64,000 nt of DNA, taken from Acidobacteriota bacterium. GTDB taxonomy: Bacteria > Acidobacteriota > UBA6911 > RPQK01 > DATIPO01. The stretch spans positions 201,082 through 265,081 of the forward strand of contig DATIPQ010000017.1 of the NCBI GenBank assembly GCA_035471785.1. The letters run 5' to 3'. A program made the translations under genes and the position numbers. Positions 32,669-40,998 of the stretch are shown one piece after another. The first letter of the stretch is position 1, and each line of letters begins with the position of its first letter. The notes beneath the pieces were generated by a model. The model worked only from the letters and a program-made list of their open reading frames with translations. It did no database searches and was not told the DNA's origin.

Positions 32669-33679
32669 ATGAATGACACACCTGCTCAAACGACGCGGCT
32701 TGCCAACCAGGGTGGCGGGGGCGCTTTTGGAGACGATGATCGGTTCATGTTTCGCGGCGGCGCGGTTGGCGTTGCGGCCACTTTCGGCACCGGCGGCGCC
32801 CAGAACGAAGCCCCCGATAATCGGGGTGACGCTCCGACTGTGTGGGCCTCGGGGTGTCTTCCCAGTATCGGAGGCCGAGCCAAAGAAGAGAGCAAAGGGC
32901 CGCAGGGAAATGCAGTTCTTTCCTTCCAGGCGGCATCCACGTCGGTGGAAGGACTCATACGGGGTCAAAGCTCGGCCAAGACGAGTGTTGAGGCCGAGGT
33001 CCGGGGCCTTGAGATTCGGCTTCCGGAATACGGCTTCGTATTCAGGGCTCCCGTGTTGAGGGCTAGCCTGAGTTCCGACTACAACTTAGAGAAGAATAGG
33101 GGCCATCCGGACAGGGAGTTCGATATCTTTCTTGAGGAGCCCTTCGATCCCGAGGGCATGACCATCAAGATCGGCGATGCTGAAGAGAGAAATCTGAACA
33201 TCACCTGGAACCATGAGTTGCTCAGGATCTCCAAGCACAAAGACCTGAAGCGTCTCTACTGGAGGCTCAAGCTGCACCGCTCACCGAGCGTGCGCAAGTG
33301 GTTGGAGCATTTCTCCCCTGCCGGCTTGATCAAGGGCCTGTTCCGCTTCAAGTTCCGCCGCAAGGTCATCTATTCGATGGCCAGCGTGGAAGACAACCAA
33401 TGTCCCGGCATCGAATTCAAGTGGCACCGTCTGGGCGTGCCCGACCTGACGAATCCCGAGCTGGAACTCCGCTTCGGGGAAGTCCTCAAAGAGTTCAACT
33501 CGACGCGGCTGACTGTCGTCAGGGCCATCCTCAACCGGCGGCCGGGACAAGGCGGGCAGGCTCGTGTTCGAGCCTCTGGCCCGAACCGGGCGTCGATGGC
33601 GGCCCTTCAGGAATTCGATCCCACTTCGGGCACGGTCACAGCCATTGAGCTGGAAAGCAACGGCCACGGACATCCCTGA
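32669..33679 (+). CDS. orphan protein divergent from the ECF/CHAT operon
   Basis: A 336-aa predicted protein. Residues ~105-300 look like a genuine globular protein: EVRGLEIRLPEYGFVFRAPV, FDIFLEEPFDPEGMTIKIGD, a basic stretch KHKDLKRLYWRLKLHRS, and FEFKWHRLGV-like GIEFKWHRLGVPDL. The first ~95 residues are glycine-rich and of doubtful character, so the true start may be later or this part may be disordered. Two overlapping ATGs (32669 and 32673) exist; only the first gives this frame. No signal peptide, no family recognised. Confidence 0.55.
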   Translation: MNDTPAQTTRLANQGGGGAFGDDDRFMFRGGAVGVAATFGTGGAQNEAPDNRGDAPTVWASGCLPSIGGRAKEESKGPQGNAVLSFQAASTSVEGLIRGQSSAKTSVEAEVRGLEIRLPEYGFVFRAPVLRASLSSDYNLEKNRGHPDREFDIFLEEPFDPEGMTIKIGDAEERNLNITWNHELLRISKHKDLKRLYWRLKLHRSPSVRKWLEHFSPAGLIKGLFRFKFRRKVIYSMASVEDNQCPGIEFKWHRLGVPDLTNPELELRFGEVLKEFNSTRLTVVRAILNRRPGQGGQARVRASGPNRASMAALQEFDPTSGTVTAIELESNGHGHP

Positions 33680-33804
33680 GGAGGTTCGCTGCCTGCCCCG
33701 GCTTTTTCCTTCGATGGCGATTCTGACCAACTTGCCTCCATCGCGAATGTGTGAGATGAGGGCCATGATCCCTTTTCCGCAGATTCTTCGCATGCAGTTA
33801 AGAG

Positions 33805-33830
33805 CAGTCTATGCCTTATGCTGTAGACTG
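33805..33830 (+). promoter_or_regulatory. inverted repeat upstream of the TPR gene
   Basis: CAGTCTA and TAGACTG are separated by 12 nt, ending 21 nt before the ATG at 33852. It may be an operator or a small leader hairpin. Confidence 0.35.
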
Positions 33831-33851
33831 AACTGTGACGGAGGCAAAGCG

Positions 33852-35522
33852 ATGAGTATTAAGAAGTCTTTGATGATCTGCGGTTTGGTGCTATTGGCCA
33901 GCGCCGCCCTCGCCGCTCAGAACGACGACGAACGCTGGAAGACCGACCCGCGGCTGGAGGAAGGGCAGATCGCCCCTTACCTGGAGGGGCTGGGCGACCA
34001 CTCCTATTCCATTACCGCCGCCAACCAGGACGTGCAGAAGTTTTTCGACCAGGGACTGGCGCTGACCTATGGCTTCAATCACGCCGAAGCCATCCGCGCC
34101 TTCCGCGAGGGGGCCCGGCGCGATCCCGGCTGCGCCATGTGCTTTTGGGGACAGGCTCTGGCTTTGGGACCCAACATCAATTCGCGCATGGGTCCCGAGA
34201 ACGCCAAGAAGGCCTATGCCGCCATCCAAAAGGCCATGGCCCTGCGCGGCTCGGTCAGCGACAAGGAAAAAGCCCTCATCGAAGCCCTGGCCCAGCGCTA
34301 CGCTGAAGATCCCGAGGCCGAGCGGCTGCCCTTGGACGAGGCTTACCGCGACGCCATGCGCAAGGTGGCCAACGACTATCCCGACGATCCCGACATCCAG
34401 ACCTTCTTCGCCGCCTCGGTGATGAACGTCAATCCCTGGCCCGGGCACGAATACTGGAACAAGGACGGCACGCCGCGTCCCGGCACGGTGGAGTTCACCC
34501 GGGTGCTGGAGGAGACGATCGAAAAGCATCCTGATCACGCCGGGGCTCATCACTACTACATTCACGCCGTGGAGGCCTCGCCCGAGCCTGATCTGGCCGT
34601 CCCCAGCGCCGACAAGCTGGGCGGACTCATGCCCGGCGCCGGACACATCGTACACATGCCTTCCCACGTCTACATCCGCGTGGGACGCTACGCCGACGCC
34701 ACCAGGAGCAACGAAATGGCGGTGGAAGCCGACGAGGACTACATCACCCAGTGCGCCGCTCAAGGGCTTTATCCCGAGGGCTATTACCCCCACAACATCC
34801 ACTTCATCTGGGCCGCCGCCTCGCGCGAAGGAGCCGGCGAGAAAGCCATCGCCGCCGCCCGCAAGACAGCCAGCAAGGTGCCCGACGAGATGGCTCATCA
34901 CGTTTCCAACTTCCGCATCGCGCCCTTTTTCGCATTAGTCCGCTTCGGCAAGTGGGACGAGATCCTGGCCGAGCCTCAGCCTCCCCAAGAGGCGCTACTG
35001 GTGCGCGGTGTCTGGCATTACGCCCGCGGAATGGCCTTCAGGGGCCAGGGACACCTCTATCAGGCCGCTGCCGAACTCGACCGCCTCAACGTCCTCCTCA
35101 ACGATCCCGGCATGGATGACCAGCACGCCCAGTCCAATCCCGGCGAACTGGTTCTGCAGGTGGCCCGCCACGTGCTGGCCGGCGAGATCCTGGCCAGCAA
35201 GGGACGCTACGACGAGGCCGTGGCAGAGCTGTCGACGGCCGTCCGCTACGAGGACGGCATGACCTACACCGAACCTGCCGACTGGGACTTCCCGGCCCGC
35301 CTCAACCTGGGCGCCGTGCTGCTTGAAGCGGGACGCGACTTTGAAGCCGAAGTGGTCTACTGGGAGGACCTCAAGCGCAATCCCGAGAACGGCTGGGCCC
35401 TTTTCGGGCTCCACCAGGCCCTGATGCGCCAGGGCAAAGAAGATCAGGCCGCCCTGGTCAAAGAGCGGTTCGAGAAGGCCTGGGCCAACGCCGACATCGA
35501 ACTGGCCGCCTCCCGCTTCTGA
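33852..35522 (+). CDS. secreted TPR protein with His-rich motifs
   Basis: A 556-aa protein with a signal peptide (residues 1-22, cleaved after ALA/A). TPR-type helical repeats follow (FFDQGLALTYGFNHAEAIRA and later pairs). The centre carries the striking HPDHAGAHHYYIHAVEASPE and GLMPGAGHIVHMPSHVYIRV, with many conserved-looking histidines that could bind metal or haem. This family occurs in Acidobacteria, Bacteroidetes and Proteobacteria without a known function. GGAGG lies 7 nt before the ATG. A repeat element begins 35 bp after the stop. Confidence 0.85.
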   Translation: MSIKKSLMICGLVLLASAALAAQNDDERWKTDPRLEEGQIAPYLEGLGDHSYSITAANQDVQKFFDQGLALTYGFNHAEAIRAFREGARRDPGCAMCFWGQALALGPNINSRMGPENAKKAYAAIQKAMALRGSVSDKEKALIEALAQRYAEDPEAERLPLDEAYRDAMRKVANDYPDDPDIQTFFAASVMNVNPWPGHEYWNKDGTPRPGTVEFTRVLEETIEKHPDHAGAHHYYIHAVEASPEPDLAVPSADKLGGLMPGAGHIVHMPSHVYIRVGRYADATRSNEMAVEADEDYITQCAAQGLYPEGYYPHNIHFIWAAASREGAGEKAIAAARKTASKVPDEMAHHVSNFRIAPFFALVRFGKWDEILAEPQPPQEALLVRGVWHYARGMAFRGQGHLYQAAAELDRLNVLLNDPGMDDQHAQSNPGELVLQVARHVLAGEILASKGRYDEAVAELSTAVRYEDGMTYTEPADWDFPARLNLGAVLLEAGRDFEAEVVYWEDLKRNPENGWALFGLHQALMRQGKEDQAALVKERFEKAWANADIELAASRF

Positions 35523-35525
35523 GTG

Positions 35526-35550
35526 GTGGCCTGCGCATCCTTGCGGCCAT
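35526..35550 (+). repeat. 26-bp dispersed element, diverged copy
   Basis: GTGGCCTGCGCATCCTTGCG matches the consensus core with changes at both ends. It sits 3 bp after the TPR gene stop. Confidence 0.6.
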
Positions 35551-35557
35551 GGCCGGC

Positions 35558-35885
35558 TGATGCAGTGCGTCAGATGTTTCGAGTGACCCAGTTGCGTTAT
35601 TCCACGCTTTCAGCGTTCGCACCTTTGCCGTCTGAAACCCAGGGTGGCGCCGCCGTCTCGCTTGCGCTCGCCGGGGCTGACCCTGGGCTAGCGAATCGCT
35701 TGCCTTCAGCGAGCCCGGACTTGACTTCCAACACAGTCGCTGGGCTGGCGAATCTGTTTCTTTCAGGGACAAAAACGGCGGCACTGGCTCAGAACTTATG
35801 ACCGGCAGCGCTCGGATAGCGAGTCTGTCCCCGTCAGGAACAAGAAACGGAGCCTCTGGCTCAGAATTTATGACCGGCAGCACTA
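35558..35885 (+). repeat. ~300-bp modular intergenic repeat, copy 2
   Basis: Module B starting TGCAGTGCGTCAGATG, with the CCCAGGGT/ACCCTGGG arms. Its 3' end is duplicated in tandem: about 70 bp ending in ATGACCGGCAGC occurs twice (ends near 35807 and 35880). Module A is absent. The copy touches the stop codon of the HXXEE gene. Confidence 0.78.
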
Positions 35886-36365
35886 GCCCTGCCAAAGCAG
35901 CGGACGCCACAAGCTGAAGGTAAGGACTGCCTGGCCCCCCAGGGTCAGCGCCAGCAGCCTGCCCCAGGCCGGGATGCGTCCGTGCCGCTGCCGAGTCCTG
36001 GAGAGCGTAAAGAGAGCCAACGGCAGCCACAGCAATACCCCTGAGAATGAGCCAGGCGAAAAGGAGTGTGTCAACAGGCACTCGATAAGATGAGCCGCCG
36101 TATTGACCAGGTAGAAGAAGGCCAGGCCCATGACCAGCCACTGCAGCCAGTCCTCGCGCAGCAGTGCGAGCCCTGCCGACAGCGCCACCACGCCCGCGCC
36201 CGTCAAAGCCAAGAAAGAGACCGTGGACATGGCCGCTCCTCCATGACTGGCCAGCCAGGGATGGTAGCCGCCCGCGGCCCACAACTCCTCCAACAGGTGA
36301 AGTGTCAGCGTGATCGGATAGAGCCAAGTCCAGCGTCCAGTCAAACCGTATCCCTTCGCCTGCAT
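35883..36365 (-). CDS. HXXEE-type membrane protein
   Basis: A 160-aa protein with about four hydrophobic segments. It has the HXXEE signature LTLHLLEELWAAGGYHPWLA in the first membrane helix, with a later NTAAHLIECLLTH in which His and Glu recur. The domain is widespread and functionally uncharacterized. The ATG at 36365 is preferred; an upstream start (36488) would add 41 hydrophilic residues. The last codons abut a repeat element, so the native C-terminus may have been altered. Confidence 0.65.
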   Translation of the reverse strand: MQAKGYGLTGRWTWLYPITLTLHLLEELWAAGGYHPWLASHGGAAMSTVSFLALTGAGVVALSAGLALLREDWLQWLVMGLAFFYLVNTAAHLIECLLTHSFSPGSFSGVLLWLPLALFTLSRTRQRHGRIPAWGRLLALTLGGQAVLTFSLWRPLLWQG

Positions 36366-36514
36366 TCTAAGGCTGCCTGCGCTTTCGGGAAAAGGAGCCC
36401 GATGCCGCCGATTTTCCTTATTTTGGTGCGCGTCCTCGACTCGCCGCTTCTCTCCCGCTAGGATTACGGGAAGAACGAATGTGAACACTCGACCACAAGA
36501 ACGGGAAAAGAACC

Positions 36515-39500
36515 ATGAAAACGAAGGTGAGAGCTATTGGGGGACATGTGACGCTTGTCCTGGTGTTGATTCTTGCGGCTGTTGCGGTGGCCCCGGTTAC
36601 GGCCCACGGCCTTTCCGCACCCCTGTTCCAGGAGCAGCAACAAAGCGGGGAGGGCCAGGAGGCGCAAGCCGAGGGAGAGGAAGAAGAGAAAAAGGACGAG
36701 ACGCCTCCTCTCTACAAAGTAAAAACGCCGGCGCTCAAGTTCCGGAGCATCGGCCCGGCTCTGACCGCAGGACGCATCGCCGACTTCGCCGTCAATCCCG
36801 ACAACCCCGCCCAGTACTACGTGGCTGTGGCCTCGGGCGGCGTCTGGAAGACCGACAACAAGGGCATCACCTTCGATCCCATCTTCGACAGCCAGGGCTC
36901 CTATTCCATCGGCTGCGTCACTCTCGATCCCAACAATCTCCACGTGGTCTGGGTGGGGACGGGGGAGAACAACAACCAGCGCAGCGTGGCTTACGGCGAC
37001 GGCGTCTACAAGTCGTTGGACGGCGGCAAGTCCTGGAAGCACATGGGACTCAAAGAGTCGGAGCACATCGGGATGATCGCCGTCGACCCCCGTGACTCCA
37101 ACGTGGTCTACGTGGCGGCCTACGGTCCGCTGTGGTCGGCGGGAGGCGACCGCGGACTCTACAAGTCCACCGACGGCGGCAAGAATTGGGAGAAGGTGCT
37201 CGAGATCAGCGAGCACACCGGAGTCAGCGAGGTCCACCTCGACCCCCGCGATCCCGACCTCATTTACGCCGTGGCCCACCAGCGCCGCCGCCACGTCTTC
37301 ACCCTCATCGACGGAGGACCCGAGTCGGCCGTCTACAAGTCTGAGGACGCCGGCGCCAACTGGCGCAAGATCATGAAGGGCCTTCCCGGCGGCCACGTGG
37401 GACGCATCGGCATGGACATCTCGCCCGCCGATCCCGACGTCCTCTACGCCATCGTGGAAGCCCAGGGGCGCCGGGGCGGATTCTTCCGCTCCACCAACCG
37501 CGGCGAAACCTGGAGCAGGCGCAGTTCCTACACCTCGCGCGGCAACTACTACCAGGAGATCTTCGCCGATCCCACCGACGTCGACCGCGTCTACTCGATG
37601 GACACCTTCGGGCAGGTCAGCCACGACGGCGGCGCCACCTGGGAACGCTACGGCGGACGCAACCGCCACGTCGACGACCACGCCCTGTGGATCGATCCCG
37701 ACAATCCCGACTACCTGCTCAACGGCAACGACGGGGGCGTTTACGAGTCCTACGACCGGGGACGCAACTGGCGCTACATGACCACGCTGCCCATCACCCA
37801 GTTCTACAAGGTGGAGGTCGACAACGCCGAGCCCTTCTACAACGTCTACGGCGGCACCCAGGACAACTACAGCCTGGGAGGGCCGTCCCGCACCACCAGC
37901 CGCAACGGCATCGAGAACGCCGACTGGTTCGTCACCAAGGGCGGCGACGGCTTCGAGACCCAGGTCGATCCCGAAGACTCCAACATCATCTACGCCCAGT
38001 CTCAGTACGGGAACCTGGCCCGCTTTGACCGGCGCAGCGGGGAAAGCATCGCCATCCAGCCCCAGGAAGGAGCGGGCGAGAACGCTTACATCTGGAACTG
38101 GGACGCGCCTCTGCTCATCAGTCCCCACTCTCGAACGCGCCTCTATTTCGCCGCCGACAAGGTCTTCCGCAGCGACGACCGCGGCGAAAGCTGGACCGCC
38201 GTCAGCGATGACCTGACCCGCCAGATCGACCGCAACACCCTGGAGGTGATGGGTCAGACCTGGCCCATGGACGCCGTGGCCAAGCACGCTTCCACGTCCA
38301 CCTACGGCAACATCGTGGCCCTCGAGGAGTCGTCCCGCGTGGAAGGACTGCTCTACGCCGGCACCGACGACGGGCTGGTCCACGTCAGCGGCGACGGCGG
38401 CGGCGCCTGGACCCGCTACGACACCTTCCCCGACGTTCCCGACATGACCTACGTCAACGAACTGCTGCCGTCGCGCCACGCCGACGACACCGTCTACGCC
38501 GCTTTCAACAACCACAAGCGGGGCGACTTCAAGCCCTACGTCCTCAAGAGCACCGACCGCGGGGCGTCCTGGACCTCCATCGCCGCCAACCTGCCCGAGC
38601 GCGGCTCGGTCTACGCCCTGGCCGAAGATCCCGTCAATCCCGACCTGCTTTTCGCGGGAACCGAATTCGGCGTCTTCTACACCCTCGACGGAGGCCAGTA
38701 CTGGAAGCAGATCAAGGCGGGTCTGCCCACCATCGCGGTGCGCGACATCGCCATCCAGGAGCGTGAGAACGACCTGGTGTTGGGCACCTTCGGACGCAGC
38801 TTCTACGTCCTCGACAACTACAGCGCCCTGCGCGATTTGAGCCAGGAGTTGATCGACCAGGAAGGTCACATCTTCGAGGTTTCAGACGGCCTCATGTTCA
38901 TCCCCTACAGCCGTGTCGGAGGCGGCGGCAAAGGCTTTCAGGGCGAGAACTTCTTCGTCACCCCCAACCCCGACGTGGGGGCCAAGATCACCTTTTACTT
39001 CAAGGAAACCATCAAGACCCTCGAAGACAAGCGCGAGGAAGAGGAGTCCAAGAAGTTCAAGGACAAGGAAGTCATCGCGTACCCCTCCTATGACGAGATG
39101 CGGGCCGAGGAAGAAGAGGAGGAGCCCTTCCTGCTCTTCATCATCACCGACGCTCAGGGCAACGAGGTGCGTCGTCTGCGCCATGCGGCCCGCGAGGGCG
39201 TACACCGCATCAACTGGGACCTTCGCTTCCCCAATATCACCCGCGCCGACGACGATGCAGCCGATCCCGACGAAGATGTCGATTCGGGAATCCTGGTGCT
39301 GCCGGGCACCTACAACGTGACCCTCTCCAAGAGCGTCAACGGCCAGGTGACCCAGGTGGCGGGTCCGCAGAGCTTCCAGGTCACGTTGCTGGGCGACCGT
39401 ACCTTCCCGCCCAGCGATCCCGAGGCCATGCTGGCCTTCAACCGGCGTCTGATGGAATTGAGCCGGGCCATGAACGGCGCCCGCCAGGCAGTGGGCGATC

Positions 39501-39889
39501 TGGGCAACAAGCTGGAACTGATGCGCGGCGCCCTCAAGGCGGTCGAACCCTATCCGCAGGACGTCGAAGATCAGCTCGACAACCTGGAAGACCGGTTGGA
39601 CAGCGTCCGCCGCACGCTTTTCGGCGACCCCACCCGGCGCCGCCTCGACCAGGACCAGCCCCCCTCGCTCTCATCGCGGGTCAACACCACCATCTTCACG
39701 GGTTTCCGCTCCATCGGCGATCCCACCGGAACCCAGCGGCAGGTCTACCAGATCATCGAGCAGGAGTTCGACCCTCTCATCGCTGAGATCAACGACATGC
39801 TCAGCAACGGCGTCCCGGCCCTGGAACAACGCCTCTCCGACCTGGGCGCCCCCTGGACCCCCGGCCGCACCATCGACTGGAGAAAGTAA
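36515..39889 (+). CDS. secreted VPS10/sortilin-like Asp-box protein
   Basis: A 1124-aa exported protein. A signal peptide (about residues 1-31) is followed by a Q/E-rich linker. Two or more beta-propellers are built from at least nine Asp-box (BNR) turns of form S-x-D-x-G-x-x-W: KSLDGGKSW, KSTDGGKNW, KSEDAGANW, VSHDGGATW, ESYDRGRNW, RSDDRGESW, VSGDGGGAW, KSTDRGASW, TLDGGQYW. The C-terminal ~280 residues have a beta-sandwich-like part and a helical end. Such proteins are called sortilin-like or glycosyl hydrolase in databases, but no catalytic residues are evident. They are abundant in Acidobacteria. The gene is monocistronic. Confidence 0.88.
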   Translation: MKTKVRAIGGHVTLVLVLILAAVAVAPVTAHGLSAPLFQEQQQSGEGQEAQAEGEEEEKKDETPPLYKVKTPALKFRSIGPALTAGRIADFAVNPDNPAQYYVAVASGGVWKTDNKGITFDPIFDSQGSYSIGCVTLDPNNLHVVWVGTGENNNQRSVAYGDGVYKSLDGGKSWKHMGLKESEHIGMIAVDPRDSNVVYVAAYGPLWSAGGDRGLYKSTDGGKNWEKVLEISEHTGVSEVHLDPRDPDLIYAVAHQRRRHVFTLIDGGPESAVYKSEDAGANWRKIMKGLPGGHVGRIGMDISPADPDVLYAIVEAQGRRGGFFRSTNRGETWSRRSSYTSRGNYYQEIFADPTDVDRVYSMDTFGQVSHDGGATWERYGGRNRHVDDHALWIDPDNPDYLLNGNDGGVYESYDRGRNWRYMTTLPITQFYKVEVDNAEPFYNVYGGTQDNYSLGGPSRTTSRNGIENADWFVTKGGDGFETQVDPEDSNIIYAQSQYGNLARFDRRSGESIAIQPQEGAGENAYIWNWDAPLLISPHSRTRLYFAADKVFRSDDRGESWTAVSDDLTRQIDRNTLEVMGQTWPMDAVAKHASTSTYGNIVALEESSRVEGLLYAGTDDGLVHVSGDGGGAWTRYDTFPDVPDMTYVNELLPSRHADDTVYAAFNNHKRGDFKPYVLKSTDRGASWTSIAANLPERGSVYALAEDPVNPDLLFAGTEFGVFYTLDGGQYWKQIKAGLPTIAVRDIAIQERENDLVLGTFGRSFYVLDNYSALRDLSQELIDQEGHIFEVSDGLMFIPYSRVGGGGKGFQGENFFVTPNPDVGAKITFYFKETIKTLEDKREEEESKKFKDKEVIAYPSYDEMRAEEEEEEPFLLFIITDAQGNEVRRLRHAAREGVHRINWDLRFPNITRADDDAADPDEDVDSGILVLPGTYNVTLSKSVNGQVTQVAGPQSFQVTLLGDRTFPPSDPEAMLAFNRRLMELSRAMNGARQAVGDLGNKLELMRGALKAVEPYPQDVEDQLDNLEDRLDSVRRTLFGDPTRRRLDQDQPPSLSSRVNTTIFTGFRSIGDPTGTQRQVYQIIEQEFDPLIAEINDMLSNGVPALEQRLSDLGAPWTPGRTIDWRK

Positions 39890-39906
39890 GAAACCGCCAA
39901 TAGAAG

Positions 39907-40146
39907 ACCAACCGCCTGCCTCCTCCTGCCGGGGGAGGCGGCCCGCCCCCGGCCGCAGACTGCAAGGCAGAAAAACCAACCAGCCGTCTCCCCGCTCAGG
40001 CGAGGCGGCTCACCCCCGGCCGCAGAAAAAACCAGCCAGCCGCCTCCCCCGCTCAGGCGAGCATCCCGCTCCCGGCCACAGACTGGAGAAGGCAGAAAAC
40101 CAGCCAGCCGTCTCCCCGCTCAGAAAGGCGGCTCGGCCCCCAGCCG
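39907..40146 (+). repeat. four imperfect tandem repeats (about 50-68 bp)
   Basis: Units start near 39907, 39975, 40031 and 40099, each beginning ACCA(A/G)CC and containing CCGCTCAGGCGA or a variant, then a CCCGGCC(G/A)CAG end. They follow the Asp-box gene by 17 bp. This fills the 348-bp gap with the short element at 40147. Confidence 0.75.
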
Positions 40147-40172
40147 GGTGGGAGGCGCATCCCTGCGGCGAT
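40147..40172 (+). repeat. 26-bp dispersed element
   Basis: One mismatch to the consensus (GCGCATCCCTGCGGCGAT). It starts a segment of about 75 bp that is duplicated near 40955. Confidence 0.78.
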
Positions 40173-40237
40173 CCCGTAAGTGCCGCGGGGTTACCTCAGC
40201 GCCCCTTCGCGAGTATCATGGAAGAAGGAGGTGTCTC

Positions 40238-40597
40238 ATGGATGCCACTTCTCGCAATATCGCCCTCTGGACCGCCAGAGGCATCGGCTTAGCCTACTTG
40301 CTCCTGCTCACCATCCTCAGCCTGGACGCTTTTTCCCTGCCTGGCCAGTGGTGGGAGAAGCTCATCGGCTTCGCCATCCACCTCATCCCTGCGGCCATCT
40401 TCGGCTCCGCCCTCTGGCTGGCCTGGGAACACCCTCTGGCAGGAGCCTTGGCCCTCTTGGCACTGGCATTGGTTTTCACCCTCTTCTTCTCCACCTACCG
40501 CGCCTGGCCCCCCTTCCTCAGCGTCTCCCTGCCCCTCTTCCTAACCGCCGTCCTCTTCGCTCTCGCCGCCTTAAGAGCCAAAAGGCCAGCTCACTAA
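40238..40597 (+). CDS. small four-helix membrane protein (DUF7670-like)
   Basis: A 119-aa protein with four hydrophobic segments. ALWTARGIGLAYLLLLTILS, WWEKLIGFAIHLIPAAI and a C-terminal YRAWPPFLSVSLPLFL resemble the DUF7670 family; the assignment is from memory of the pattern. GAAGGAGGTGTCTC gives an ideal ribosome site 6-8 nt before the ATG. Function unknown. Confidence 0.75.
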   Translation: MDATSRNIALWTARGIGLAYLLLLTILSLDAFSLPGQWWEKLIGFAIHLIPAAIFGSALWLAWEHPLAGALALLALALVFTLFFSTYRAWPPFLSVSLPLFLTAVLFALAALRAKRPAH

Positions 40598-40701
40598 GTG
40601 CCGAGTCCCTGAAACACATCCGCCCCAGCAGCCATCGTTCATAGACTCCAGAGAAAGCGAAGGAACAAAAGGACGGCTCCCCTTTTGAGGAGAAATCAGA
40701 G

Positions 40702-40800
40702 ATGGAACTGGGAATAGAAGGCAAAGTGGCATTGGTGACGGGATCGACCGAGGGCATCGGAGGCACCGACTGGGTTGAGAAGTCAGCACAAGCTCCCTGA
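40702..40800 (+). pseudogene. 5' fragment of an SDR-family reductase
   Basis: GAGGAG, then an ATG opening MELGIEGKVALVTGSTEGIG, the first strand and nucleotide loop (TGxxxGIG) of a short-chain dehydrogenase/reductase such as FabG. After 20 residues the homology ends and a stop follows at 40798-40800. The next base begins a fragment of the ~300-bp modular repeat. The rest of the ~250-residue enzyme is missing, so the gene has been truncated by recombination or insertion. Confidence 0.8.
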
Positions 40801-40875
40801 AGGCCAAGGTGCGAACGCTGGAAAAGCGTGGAATAACGCGACGGGTGGCTCAGAACTTCTGACGCGCTGCAATGG
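40801..40875 (-). repeat. fragment of the ~300-bp modular repeat
   Basis: Matches the distal end of module B in reverse orientation (compare 55000-55078), ending in the CAGAACTTCTGACGCGCTGC motif. It abuts the truncated SDR gene. Confidence 0.7.
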
Positions 40876-40954
40876 CAATTCCGCACCTCGCAAAACTCAC
40901 CGCCGCGGCCAGACGCCGCGCACGCCTGGCCGAGAGCCGGGCCGCTTGTCTCCA

Positions 40955-40981
40955 GGTGGGAAAGCGCATCCCTGCGGCGAT
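40955..40981 (+). repeat. 26-bp dispersed element
   Basis: Copy with AAAGCGCATCCCTGCGGCGA; with the following ~50 bp (to the TATCATGG motif at about 41033) it duplicates 40147-40222 upstream of the DUF7670-like gene. Confidence 0.72.
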
Positions 40982-40998
40982 CCCCTCAGTGCCGCGGG

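Noticed and set aside
32673-33059. Alternative frame from the second ATG upstream of the orphan gene
   Set aside because: Arg/Pro/Ala-rich with poor third-position bias compared with the frame starting at 32669.
36464-38869. 801-codon open frame on the minus strand, opposite the Asp-box gene
   Set aside because: It mirrors the codon bias of the plus-strand gene, its peptide is rich in V, G, A and D repeats typical of antisense of Asp-box DNA, and it shows no start signal or family.
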